Assembly (NCBI RefSeq): GCF_014649815.1
Contig: NZ_BMTT01000006.1
Location: 285,206 to 349,205 of the forward strand
Length of the DNA stretch: 64,000 bases
Reading direction: 5' to 3'
DNA from: Streptomyces mutabilis
Lineage (GTDB): Bacteria > Actinomycetota > Actinomycetes > Streptomycetales > Streptomycetaceae
Positions within the stretch are counted from its first letter, which is position 1; every line of letters starts with the position of its first letter. This document shows, one piece after another, positions 25,046 through 33,380 of this stretch. The position numbers and the translations under genes are program-made. The notes under the pieces are model-generated. The model worked only from the letters and a program-made list of their open reading frames with translations, was not told the origin of the DNA and did not search any database.

Positions 25046-26287
25046 ATGAAGAACAACCTCACCCCCCTGGAGCCGAAGGCCGACAAGGCCACGGTCAGAC
25101 GGCACAACCTCAGCCTCGTCCTGAGGGCCGTGCACGACGCGGGGGAGGCGACCCGGGCCGGTGTCGCCACGCACGTCGGACTGACCCGCGCGGCGGTGTC
25201 GTCCCTGGTCGAGCAGTTGCTGGAGTACGGCTTCGTCTCCGAGGGCGGAAAGACGAGCAGCGGTCAGGCGGGACGGCCCGGCACGGTCCTCAGGGTGTCC
25301 AGATCGGGCCCGGCGGGGCTCGGTGTCGAGATCAACATCGACTACGTCACCGTGTGCGTCGTCGACCTAGCCGGCACCGACCGGGTCCGGCTCGTCGAGC
25401 ACGTCGACAACCGCGGGGTCCAGCCCTCCGAGGTGCTGGCGCGCGCGGCCCGGCTGGCGGCGCGCGCCGTCGGCTCGGCGGCCGAGCAGGACCTCGTGCC
25501 GGTCGGCGTCCACGTCGCCCTGCCCGGCCTGGTGACCGGCGGCACGGTCCGCCAGGCGCCCAACCTGGGGTGGCAACGCGTCGCGGTCGAGGGCTTGTTC
25601 GCCCAGGCGCTGCTCGCCCTGCGCCCGCTCCACCGCCCGCTGCCGGTCAGTTCCGACAACGAGGCCAACGCCGCCGCCCTGGCCGAGCTCTGGTACGGCG
25701 CCGGCACCGAGGGCGTGCGCAGCTTCCTCTACCTGACCGGAGAGATCGGCATCGGCGGTGCCCTGGTGCTCAGGGGGGAGTTGCTGCGGGGTGCGCACGG
25801 CTTCGCCGGGGAGATCGGCCACATGGTCGTCGACCCGGACGGGCCCCTGTGCCGGTGCGGGGCCCGCGGCTGCCTGGAGCAGTATGCCGGACAGTCCGCG
25901 CTCCTCGAGGCGGCCGGTATCGACGCGGGCACGGGCATGCAGGGCGTCGCCGAACTCGAACGCCGCGCCCGGCGGGGCGAGTCGGCCGCCCGGTCGGCGA
26001 TCGAGCGGGCCGGGCGGCACCTGGGCGTCGTCGTGTCGGGAGCCGTGAACCTCTTCGACCCCGACGCCGTGATGCTCGGCGGCGTCTACCGCGAGCTGAT
26101 GGACTGGCTGGCCCCCGCCGTCGACCGCGAACTCGCCCGCCGTGTCGTCTCCGGGCTGTGGAGCGAGGACGGGAAGCGGCTGCGGGCCTCCTCGTCACTC
26201 GGCGACGCGGCCCGGGGCGCGGCCGGCGTGATCGTCCGGGAGGTGCTGGCCGACCCGGCCGCACACGCCGAGCGGGACGCGGGCTGA
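25046..26287 (+). CDS. ROK family transcriptional regulator (XylR/NagC type)
   Basis: The 413-residue protein has an N-terminal winged helix-turn-helix (ATRAGVATHVGLTRAAVSSL, then VEQLLEYGFVSEGG) followed by a ROK domain from about residue 85. The kinase-like part has GEIGIGGALVLRGELL and the zinc motif GEIGHMVVDP with CRCGARGCLE, but its first loop (GVEINIDY) lacks the DxGGTK of active kinases, so it is a sugar sensor and not an enzyme. It lies next to the GH1/ABC/GH31 locus and is its most likely repressor. A hairpin terminator follows directly after the stop. Confidence 0.9.
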   Translation: MKNNLTPLEPKADKATVRRHNLSLVLRAVHDAGEATRAGVATHVGLTRAAVSSLVEQLLEYGFVSEGGKTSSGQAGRPGTVLRVSRSGPAGLGVEINIDYVTVCVVDLAGTDRVRLVEHVDNRGVQPSEVLARAARLAARAVGSAAEQDLVPVGVHVALPGLVTGGTVRQAPNLGWQRVAVEGLFAQALLALRPLHRPLPVSSDNEANAAALAELWYGAGTEGVRSFLYLTGEIGIGGALVLRGELLRGAHGFAGEIGHMVVDPDGPLCRCGARGCLEQYAGQSALLEAAGIDAGTGMQGVAELERRARRGESAARSAIERAGRHLGVVVSGAVNLFDPDAVMLGGVYRELMDWLAPAVDRELARRVVSGLWSEDGKRLRASSSLGDAARGAAGVIVREVLADPAAHAERDAG

Positions 26288-26313
26288 CGCGGGGGGGCCG
26301 GCGCCCCCCCGCG
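26288..26313. terminator. bidirectional terminator between the ROK regulator and the GH1 gene
   Basis: CGCGGGGGGGC (26288-26298) pairs with GCCCCCCCGCG (26303-26313) around a CGGC loop, an 11-bp pure G-C stem between converging genes. Confidence 0.8.
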
Positions 26314-26320
26314 CCCACCG

Positions 26321-27700
26321 TCACCCGCGGTTCGCGGCGATCATCTCCCGGTACCAGCGGTAGCTGTCCTTCGGTGTGCGCTCCTGCGTGTCGTAGTCGA
26401 CGCGGACGATGCCGAAGCGCTTGTCGTAGCCGTACGCCCACTCGAAGTTGTCCAGCAGCGACCACACGTAGTACCCGCGCACGTCCACGCCCGCGTCGAT
26501 CGCCGCCCGCAGCGCCGTGAGGTGGTCGCGCAGGTAGGCGACGCGGTCGGCGTCGTGGACCGCGCCGTCGGCGGCGGGGGTGTCGTCCTCCGCCGAGCCG
26601 TTCTCCGTGATGTGGACGGGCGGCAGCGCGTCGCCGTACTGCTTCTTCAGCCGCACCAGCAGCTCCGTGAAGCTGTCCGGGACGACCGGCCAGCCCATCG
26701 CCGTCTCACGGACGCCGGGCAGCCGGACCTCCTCGTAGCGGTTGTCGGTCGCCACCCGCCGTGCCGGGTCGCTCTCGCGGTGCGGGGCGTCGGCGACCAC
26801 GATCGGCCGGTAGTAGTTGACGCCGAGGAAGTCCAGCGGCTGGGAGATCAGCTCCAGGTCGCCGTCGTGCCGGAAGTCCGCCCCGGTGATCAGCTCGCCC
26901 CAGGTCTCCTCCTCGGTGGCCGGGTAACGGCCCGCGAGGATCGGCTCGGTCCACACCAGGTTGTGCTGGGTGTCCGCGCGGACCACCGCCGCCAGGTCGG
27001 CGGGGGAGTCGGTGGCCGGGAGGTTGCGGTCGAGGTTGAGCGTGATGCCGACCTCGCGCACCCCGGCCGCACGCAGCGCCTTCACCGCCAGACCGTGTCC
27101 GACCAGCAGGTGGTGGGCGGCGGCCAGCGCGGGCCGGCCCTCCTTGGCGCCCGGCGCGTGCCGGCCCACCGAGTAGCCGAGGAAGGCGCTGCACCACGGC
27201 TCGTTGAGGGTGATCCAGCGCGGCACCCGGTCGCCCAGGTGCTCGGCGACCTGGGCCGTGTACTCGGCGAACCGCTCCGCCGTCTCCCGCACCCGCCAGC
27301 CGCCCCGGTCCTCCAGGGCCTGCGGCAGGTCCCAGTGGTAGAGGGTGGCGGCCGGCTCGATGCCCACCGCGAGCAGTTCGTCGACCAGACGGGAGTAGAA
27401 GTCCAGGCCCTTCGGATTCACCGCGCCCGAGCCGTCCGGCACGATGCGCGGCCAGGCGATCGAGAAGCGGTAGGAGTCCACGCCCAGGTCGCGCAGCAGC
27501 GCCACGTCCTGGCGGTAGCGGTGGTAGTGGTCACAGGCCACGTCACCGGTGTCGCCGTTCACGACCAGGCCGGGCGTGTGGCTGTAGGTGTCCCAGATCG
27601 ACGGACCGCGGCCGTCCTCCCGGGCCGCGCCCTCGATCTGGTACGAGGCGGTCGCGGCACCGAAGACGAAACCGGGCGGGAAACCGGGGTACTCACTCAT
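26321..27700 (-). CDS. GH1 family glycosidase (beta-glucosidase type)
   Basis: A full-length GH1 enzyme of 459 residues. PGFVFGAATASYQIEGA is the N-terminal signature, RFSIAWPRI and LYHWDLPQ are substrate-pocket strands, ITLNEPWC holds the acid/base Glu (about residue 166), and HITENGSAE holds the nucleophile Glu (about residue 362). WSLLDNFEWAYGY lines the minus-one subsite. No signal peptide, so it acts on imported oligosaccharides in the cytoplasm. Beta-glucosidase is most likely; beta-galactosidase or beta-xylosidase cannot be excluded. It is the last gene of the minus-strand binding protein-permease-permease-GH1 operon, 31 bp after the permease. Confidence 0.93.
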   Translation of the reverse strand: MSEYPGFPPGFVFGAATASYQIEGAAREDGRGPSIWDTYSHTPGLVVNGDTGDVACDHYHRYRQDVALLRDLGVDSYRFSIAWPRIVPDGSGAVNPKGLDFYSRLVDELLAVGIEPAATLYHWDLPQALEDRGGWRVRETAERFAEYTAQVAEHLGDRVPRWITLNEPWCSAFLGYSVGRHAPGAKEGRPALAAAHHLLVGHGLAVKALRAAGVREVGITLNLDRNLPATDSPADLAAVVRADTQHNLVWTEPILAGRYPATEEETWGELITGADFRHDGDLELISQPLDFLGVNYYRPIVVADAPHRESDPARRVATDNRYEEVRLPGVRETAMGWPVVPDSFTELLVRLKKQYGDALPPVHITENGSAEDDTPAADGAVHDADRVAYLRDHLTALRAAIDAGVDVRGYYVWSLLDNFEWAYGYDKRFGIVRVDYDTQERTPKDSYRWYREMIAANRG

Positions 27701-27731
27701 GCTGTGCTGTTCAACTCCTGTGCGAGGGTGG

Positions 27732-28559
27732 TTATTTGACGGAACCGCCGGTGATCCCGGCGGCGATGTACCTCTGGGCGAGGACGAGCAGGATCGCCGC
27801 CGGCACCGCGGAGAGCACGGAGGCGGCCATCACCGAGCCCCAGTCGCCGACGTGCGCGCCGATGTACTGGTAGATACCCAGCGTGATGGGCTTCACGTCG
27901 TCGGTCGTGTTCAGGGTGAGCGCGAACATGAAGTCGCTCCACGAGAACAGGAACGCGAACAGCCCCGACGTGATCAGCGAGTTGCGGCTCATCGGCAGCA
28001 CCACCCGCACGAACGTCCGCACCGGCCCGGCCCCGTCGATCTGCGCGGCCTCGATCACCTCGCCCGGGATCGACACCATGAAGGAGCGCATCAGCACGAT
28101 CGAGAACGGGATGCCCAGGGAGGCGTCCGCCAGCATCAGGCCGAAGTAGGAGTTGACCAGGCCCAGGTCGACGTAGGAGTTGTAGAGCGCGTTGGCGATG
28201 ACGATGCCCGGCACCATCTGGGTGATCAGCGTGCCGAACACGATGGTGCGCGAGCCGCGCAGCCCGAAGCGCGCCAGCCCGTACGCCGCCGGCGCCGAGA
28301 CGAGCAGGCAGATCGCGACCGCGCCGAGCGACACCGCCAACGAGGTCAGCAGGTTCCCGCCCTGGTCGCTGATGGCCTTGGAGAAACCGGACAGGTCCAG
28401 GCTGCCCGGCAACGGGTCGACCTGGAGCAGCCCCGACTCGGGCTGGAGCGCGGTGTTGAGCATCCAGTACAGCGGGAACAGCATCACGGCGAGGACGAGC
28501 ACACCGGCGACGGTGGAGCCCCAGCGGCGCCGGGACGCGGTGGGCGTGTGGGTGGCCAT
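27732..28559 (-). CDS. carbohydrate ABC transporter permease (MalG-like)
   Basis: A 275-residue inner-membrane protein with six predicted helices, the first in VLVLAVMLFPLYWMLNTALQ. The cytoplasmic EAA loop, IPGEVIEAAQIDGAGPVRTF, docks the ATPase. The C-terminal ALVLVAQRYIAAGITGGSVK type ending (here ILLVLAQRYIAAGITGGSVK) is standard for MalG-type sugar permeases. It pairs with the MalF-like protein encoded 6 bp upstream. Confidence 0.93.
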   Translation of the reverse strand: MATHTPTASRRRWGSTVAGVLVLAVMLFPLYWMLNTALQPESGLLQVDPLPGSLDLSGFSKAISDQGGNLLTSLAVSLGAVAICLLVSAPAAYGLARFGLRGSRTIVFGTLITQMVPGIVIANALYNSYVDLGLVNSYFGLMLADASLGIPFSIVLMRSFMVSIPGEVIEAAQIDGAGPVRTFVRVVLPMSRNSLITSGLFAFLFSWSDFMFALTLNTTDDVKPITLGIYQYIGAHVGDWGSVMAASVLSAVPAAILLVLAQRYIAAGITGGSVK

Positions 28560-28565
28560 CGTCGG

Positions 28566-29519
28566 TCACTTCCCCTCGGTGCGGTTGGCCCGCAGGTAGA
28601 ACACCGCGAACACGGCGGAGATCAGGATGAGCACGTTGCCGACCACGGCACCCGCGCCGAAGTCCAGTTGGACGAAGGAGTTCTGGTAGGTGAGCGTGCC
28701 CAGCGTCTGGGTGGCGTCGGCCGGGCCGCCGTCGGTGAGGGCCAGGATCAGGTCGAGGATCTTGACCGTCGACATGAAGCCGAGCACGAGCACGACCGTG
28801 ATGACCGGCTTGAGCACCGGCAGGGTGACCGAGCGGAAGGTGCGCCACGCCGAGGCGCCGTCCAGCGCGGCGGCCTCGTGCAGCTCCTTCGGGATTTCCT
28901 GGAGACCGCCGTAGAGGATGACCATGTTGAACGGGATGCCGATCCAGACGTTCACCAGGATCACCGACAGCAGGGCCATTTCGGGGCTGGTCAGCCAGGG
29001 GGTGTGGCCGCCGACGCCGATGGTGTCCAGGAACGAGTTCAGCACACCCGTGTCCTGGTCGAGGATGCGCCGCCAGACGATGCCGGACACCACCATGGGC
29101 ACCAGCCAGGGCAGCAGGATCAGCGAGCGCAGCACCCCGTTCAGCGGGAACCGGCGGCTGAAGAAGACCGCGAGCGCCATGCCGATGCAGAACTGCCCGA
29201 GCAGTGATCCCGCGGTGAACACGAGGGTGTGCCACAGAGCTTTGCCGAACAGGGCGTCCTGGAAGACGTTCGACCAGTTGTCGGTGCCGCTGAAGGGCGC
29301 CTCACCGGTGAAGAAGGTCTTCGGAGTGTAGTGCTGGAAGCTCATCACGACGTTGCGGACCAGCGGGTAGCCGAAGAAGAGCAGCATGAAGACGACGGCG
29401 GGGGCGACGAACCCCCACTGGGCGAGCCGACGCCGGCGCGCGATCCGGGCGGGGTCGGGAGCCGCGGCCGGCGTGGACGCCTTCTCGGGCGTCCGGGGGG
29501 TGACGGTGGACGTGGTCAT
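28566..29519 (-). CDS. sugar ABC transporter permease (MalF-like)
   Basis: The 317-residue protein has six predicted membrane helices (first in WGFVAPAVVFMLLFFGYPLV) and the EAA loop IPKELHEAAALDGASAWRTF. The short, basic N-terminus and the absence of the long MalF periplasmic domain are typical of oligosaccharide CUT1 systems in Streptomyces. It forms a heterodimer with the next permease. No ABC ATPase gene is present in this locus, so an unlinked MsiK-type ATPase is the probable energy subunit. Confidence 0.93.
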   Translation of the reverse strand: MTTSTVTPRTPEKASTPAAAPDPARIARRRRLAQWGFVAPAVVFMLLFFGYPLVRNVVMSFQHYTPKTFFTGEAPFSGTDNWSNVFQDALFGKALWHTLVFTAGSLLGQFCIGMALAVFFSRRFPLNGVLRSLILLPWLVPMVVSGIVWRRILDQDTGVLNSFLDTIGVGGHTPWLTSPEMALLSVILVNVWIGIPFNMVILYGGLQEIPKELHEAAALDGASAWRTFRSVTLPVLKPVITVVLVLGFMSTVKILDLILALTDGGPADATQTLGTLTYQNSFVQLDFGAGAVVGNVLILISAVFAVFYLRANRTEGK

Positions 29520-29530
29520 GGGCGCGTACC

Positions 29531-30817
29531 TCAGTTCCCGCTCGTGGCCCGCTGCTGGGCGCGCTTCAGGGCGGTATCGCTGGACTGGCCGGTCAGGGCG
29601 GACTGGAAGGCGCTCTGCAGGGCGAGCGACACGCTCGACCAGCCGGCGCCGAGCTTCCCCGTCCGGGACCGGGCGACGGCCACCTGGTCGGCCAGGGAGT
29701 CCAGCTCCGGCACCCGCTCGCGCCAGACGGCGGCGGCCTCGGCGTTGGCCGGGACCATCCAGCTGTTGAGCGCGTAGGTCAGCTGCTCCCGCTCGCTCGA
29801 GAGACAGGCGACGATCTTCCCGGCCGTCCGCTCCCGAGCCTCGTCACCGGTGTTGGGCACGGTGAGCACCGCGCCGCCCAGCGGACCCACCGAGTCCGCG
29901 CCGGCCTCGGGCACCGGGATCGGCGCGATGCCCCAGTGCAGCGACTCGTCGGTGTTGAGGGTCTCCACCTGCCACGGACCGTTGATCATCATCGCCGCGT
30001 TGCCGGCCATGAACTGGTCGTTGACATCCGCCTGCGTCCAGTTGACCGTCGACTTCGACAGCGAGCCGTCCCCGAGCAGGTCCTTCCAGTAGTCCAGCGC
30101 CTCCACGACTCGCGGACTGTCCAGGTCGGTCTCGTCACCGCCGTTGGACCACATGAACGGCAGGAACTGGAAGACGCCGTCCTCCGCGCCGCCCGCGCTC
30201 AGCGCCACGCCGTACCGCTTGCCCTGGGTGAGCTCCTTCGCGGTCTCCCTCAGCTCGGCCCAGGTGGTGGGCACCTCGACGCCGGCCTCGTCGAGCACGT
30301 CCTTGTTGTAGAAGAGCGCGAGCGTGTTCACCGACCGGGCGGCGCCGTAGTAGGTCCCTCGGTACGAGCCGAAGTCGACGATGCCGTCGGGGATGTCGTC
30401 GGTGCTCAGGCCGAGGGACCTCAGGTCGGTCAGGCCGCCGGCGTCGGCGAAGGTCGGCATCTCGGACGCGTCGAACTGCACGATGTCGGGCAGCGACTTG
30501 GACGACGCCATGCGCAGCGCCTTCGTCATCACCTGCGCGGCCGGGACGCTCTGCTGCTCGATGGTGATGCCCAACCGCTTGCCGCACCGGGCCATCGCCT
30601 CCGCGTCCCAGCGATGGTAGGACTCGTCGGTCGAGGAGTTCAACACGGTGTACACGTCGGTGTCCCGCTGCTGTCCGCAGCCGGTGAGCGCGGCCCCGGC
30701 TACCAGGACACAGACGGCGGCGACCGGGGCGACGACTCTGCGTGAGCGTCCCCGCCCGTGTCGCCCGGCGGCAGGAGGGTGAGCTGTCAAGGCGAGCGAG
30801 GTGAAGCGCTTCGACAT
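29531..30817 (-). CDS. extracellular sugar-binding lipoprotein of a CUT1 ABC transporter
   Basis: The 428-residue protein has a long basic N-terminus, a hydrophobic core (VVAPVAAVCVLVAGAAL) and a lipobox LTGC at about residues 44-47, so it is lipid-anchored outside the membrane. The mature part has the group 1 binding-protein pattern: VQFDASEMPTFADAGGLTDL, YGAARSVNTLALFYNKDVLD, NAAMMINGPWQVETL. It binds the oligosaccharide and delivers it to the two permeases encoded just downstream. As first gene of the operon it is preceded by the 283-bp regulatory gap before the divergent GH31 gene. Confidence 0.93.
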   Translation of the reverse strand: MSKRFTSLALTAHPPAAGRHGRGRSRRVVAPVAAVCVLVAGAALTGCGQQRDTDVYTVLNSSTDESYHRWDAEAMARCGKRLGITIEQQSVPAAQVMTKALRMASSKSLPDIVQFDASEMPTFADAGGLTDLRSLGLSTDDIPDGIVDFGSYRGTYYGAARSVNTLALFYNKDVLDEAGVEVPTTWAELRETAKELTQGKRYGVALSAGGAEDGVFQFLPFMWSNGGDETDLDSPRVVEALDYWKDLLGDGSLSKSTVNWTQADVNDQFMAGNAAMMINGPWQVETLNTDESLHWGIAPIPVPEAGADSVGPLGGAVLTVPNTGDEARERTAGKIVACLSSEREQLTYALNSWMVPANAEAAAVWRERVPELDSLADQVAVARSRTGKLGAGWSSVSLALQSAFQSALTGQSSDTALKRAQQRATSGN

Positions 30818-30840
30818 GGTGCGGCCCTTGCTGTCGTACC

Positions 30841-30892
30841 GTCCGGCTTCCTCGCCGGACCGTTTTGTTTGATGTGATGACTAATACGTCAA
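30841..30892 (-). promoter_or_regulatory. control region of the binding-protein operon: hairpin and -35 box
   Basis: On the minus strand TTGACG (30892-30887) is a good -35 box, but the -10 position reads only AACAAA. Just downstream GTCCGGC (30841-30847) and GCCGGAC (30854-30860) form a 7-bp stem with a 6-nt loop in the leader. GTTTTGTTTGATG at 30862-30874 resembles the start of the GH31 operator, so the repressor may sit over the -10 region. Confidence 0.45.
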
Positions 30893-31014
30893 GGACGCGC
30901 TGTCGCGCTAGAGGAAAGTGGCCCCGGTCTCTCCACTTCGTGGCGTGAAGAGTCTGTTCTTGTCGGTAATCGTGCCTGATCAGAGCGGTAAAGCCGGTCC
31001 GGGGTCCTCGGCGG

Positions 31015-31042
31015 CGGGATTTGTTTTGTGTACGATCAAAAC
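31015..31042. promoter_or_regulatory. candidate operator of the GH31 gene
   Basis: GTTTTGTGTACGATCAAAAC (31023-31042) has perfect 6-bp arms GTTTTG/CAAAAC with an 8-bp spacer. It overlaps the 12-bp element CGGGATTTGTTT shared with the ROK/MFS intergenic region. It lies 59 bp upstream of the GH31 start. Confidence 0.55.
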
Positions 31043-31100
31043 GCTGCGGGACGGCCCCCGTGCTCCCATCCGACAGCTCCCGTCCCACCCGAGGAAGATC

Positions 31101-33371
31101 ATGAAGTTCACCGACGGCTTCTGGCTCATCCGCGAGGGCGTACAGATCTCGTACGCCACCGAAGTGCGCGACGTGCGTACTGAATCGAAGCGCTTCACCA
31201 CCCATGCCGCCGTGAAGAAGGTGACACGGAGAGGGGACACGCTCAACGCGCCGCTCCTCACGGTCGAATGCTTCTCACCCACCGAGGGCATCATCGGCGT
31301 CCGCGTCACCCACCACGCCGGCAAGCGCCGGCCGGGCCCCGACTTCGCCCTCACCGCCGCGGCGGACGGCGTCGGTACGGTGCGCCAGGACGGCACCGTC
31401 ACCGAGCTGACCAGCGGCCCGCTGACCCTCCGCCTGGACCGCGAGGGCCCCTGGGGCCTCACCTTCCACGACGCCGACGGACGCGAACTGACCCGTGCCG
31501 ATGCCAAGAGCACGGCCTTCGCCACCACAGGCGACGGCGCCCACCACATGCTGAGCCGGCTCTCCCTCGGCGTGGGCGAGCAGATCTACGGCCTCGGGGA
31601 GCGCTTCACCCCGTTCATCAAGAACGGCCAGGTCGTCGACATGTGGCAGGCCGACGGCGGCACCAGCAGCGAACAGGCCTACAAGAACATCCCGTTCTAC
31701 CTCTCCTCACGGGGCTACGGCGTCTTCGTCAACCACCCCGGCGCCGTCTCCTACGAGGTCGGCTCCGAGTCCGTCGGGCAGGTGCAGTTCAGCGTCGAGG
31801 ACCAGACGCTGGAGTACTACGTCGTCGCCGGCCCGACCCCCAAGGACGTCCTCACCCGCTACACGGCCCTCACGGGCCGCCCCGCCCTGCCGCCCGCCTG
31901 GTCCTTCGGCCTCTGGCTCACCACGTCCTTCACCACCTCGTACGACGAGCACACGGTGACGTCGTTCGTCGACGGCATGGCCGAGCGGGGCATCCCGCTG
32001 ACCGTCTTCCACTTCGACTGCTTCTGGATGCGGGAGTACCAGTGGTGCGACTTCCGGTGGGACCCGGACGTCTTCCCCGACCCGGACGGCATGCTGGCCC
32101 GGCTCAAGGCCAAAGGCCTGAGGATCAGCGTCTGGATCAACCCCTACATCGCCCAGAAGTCCCCCCTCTTCGACGAGGCCGCCGCCCTCGGCCACCTGGT
32201 GCGGCGCCCGAACGGCGACGTCTGGCAGTGGGACCTGTGGCAGGCCGGCATGGGCCTCGTCGACTTCACCAGCCCAGCGGCCCGCGACTGGTACGCCGGG
32301 AAGCTCAAGCCGCTGCTCGACCAGGGCGTGGACTGCTTCAAGACCGACTTCGGCGAACGCGTCCCCACCGACGTCGCCTGGCACGACGGCTCCGACCCGG
32401 AGCGGATGCACAACTACTACACCCACCTGTTCAACCGCACCGTCTTCGAACTCCTCGAGAAGGAGCGCGGGCAGGGCGAGGCCGTCCTCTTCGCCCGCTC
32501 CGCGACCGCGGGCGGCCAGCAGTACCCCGTCCACTGGGGCGGCGACTGCTGGTCGTCCTTCGAGGCGATGGCCGAGTCGCTCCGGGGCGGCCTGTCCCTG
32601 TCCCTGAGCGGTTTCGGCTTCTGGAGCCACGACATCGGCGGCTTCGAGGGCACCCCCGACGAGACGGTCTTCAAGCGCTGGCTGGCCTTCGGCCTGCTCT
32701 CCTCGCACAGCCGGCTGCACGGCTCCTCGTCGTACCGGGTGCCGTGGGAGTTCGGCGAGGAGGCGGTCGACGTCGCCCGCCGCTTCACCCTCCTCAAGCA
32801 CCGCCTGATGCCCTACCTGTACGGCGTCGCCGCCGAGGCCCATCGTACCGGCGTGCCCATGATGCGGCCGATGGTCCTGGAGTACCCGAACGATCCGGGC
32901 TGCCGGACGCTGGACCGCCAGTACATGCTCGGCCGCGACCTCCTGGTCGCCCCGGTCTTCGCCGAGGACGGCGAGGTCGAGGTCTACCTCCCCGAGGGCA
33001 CCTGGACCCACCTCCTGACCGGCGAGCGCGTCACCGGCCCCGCCTGGCGCACCGAACGGCACGGATACGACAGCCTGCCGCTGTACGTCCGTGAGGGCGC
33101 CGTGCTTCCGCTGGCCGCCGACGACAGCCGCCCCGACGGCGACTGGCTGGACGCCCCGACCCTGCTGGTCCACCCGCCCGCCGGGCCCGACTACACGGCT
33201 GAGGTCACCGTGCCCGACCTGCTGGGCACACCGGCGGCGACCTTCCGGGTGCGGCGGGAGGGAGACGTCCTGCGGGTCACCGCGAGCGGAACCGACCGTC
33301 CCTTCACCGCGCGGGTCGCGGGCGGGGCGAGTGCGGAGGGCACCGGTGAGGTGACGGTTCCCCTGCGGTGA
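31101..33371 (+). CDS. GH31 family glycosidase, probably alpha-xylosidase
   Basis: A 756-residue cytoplasmic GH31 enzyme starting MKFTDGFWLIREGVQ, the usual opening of the YicI-type alpha-xylosidase branch. GLGERFTPFIKNGQVVDMW lies in the N-terminal beta-sandwich region that shapes the active site. FHFDCFWMREYQWCDF is the xylosidase-type substrate loop, DCFKTDFGERVPTD holds the nucleophile Asp (about residue 416) and VHWGGDCWSSFEAM holds the acid/base Asp (about 483). It removes alpha-xylosyl units from the non-reducing end of oligosaccharides. It is divergent from the binding-protein operon with GH1, so the pair can dismantle xyloglucan-like oligosaccharides. Alpha-glucosidase is the alternative. 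Confidence 0.88.
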   Translation: MKFTDGFWLIREGVQISYATEVRDVRTESKRFTTHAAVKKVTRRGDTLNAPLLTVECFSPTEGIIGVRVTHHAGKRRPGPDFALTAAADGVGTVRQDGTVTELTSGPLTLRLDREGPWGLTFHDADGRELTRADAKSTAFATTGDGAHHMLSRLSLGVGEQIYGLGERFTPFIKNGQVVDMWQADGGTSSEQAYKNIPFYLSSRGYGVFVNHPGAVSYEVGSESVGQVQFSVEDQTLEYYVVAGPTPKDVLTRYTALTGRPALPPAWSFGLWLTTSFTTSYDEHTVTSFVDGMAERGIPLTVFHFDCFWMREYQWCDFRWDPDVFPDPDGMLARLKAKGLRISVWINPYIAQKSPLFDEAAALGHLVRRPNGDVWQWDLWQAGMGLVDFTSPAARDWYAGKLKPLLDQGVDCFKTDFGERVPTDVAWHDGSDPERMHNYYTHLFNRTVFELLEKERGQGEAVLFARSATAGGQQYPVHWGGDCWSSFEAMAESLRGGLSLSLSGFGFWSHDIGGFEGTPDETVFKRWLAFGLLSSHSRLHGSSSYRVPWEFGEEAVDVARRFTLLKHRLMPYLYGVAAEAHRTGVPMMRPMVLEYPNDPGCRTLDRQYMLGRDLLVAPVFAEDGEVEVYLPEGTWTHLLTGERVTGPAWRTERHGYDSLPLYVREGAVLPLAADDSRPDGDWLDAPTLLVHPPAGPDYTAEVTVPDLLGTPAATFRVRREGDVLRVTASGTDRPFTARVAGGASAEGTGEVTVPLR

Positions 33372-33380
33372 GCCGTCGGG

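Noticed and set aside
31707-33173. 488-codon minus-strand frame opposite the GH31 gene
   Set aside because: Low-complexity Val/Gly/Glu/His content without domains; the plus strand has all GH31 catalytic motifs.
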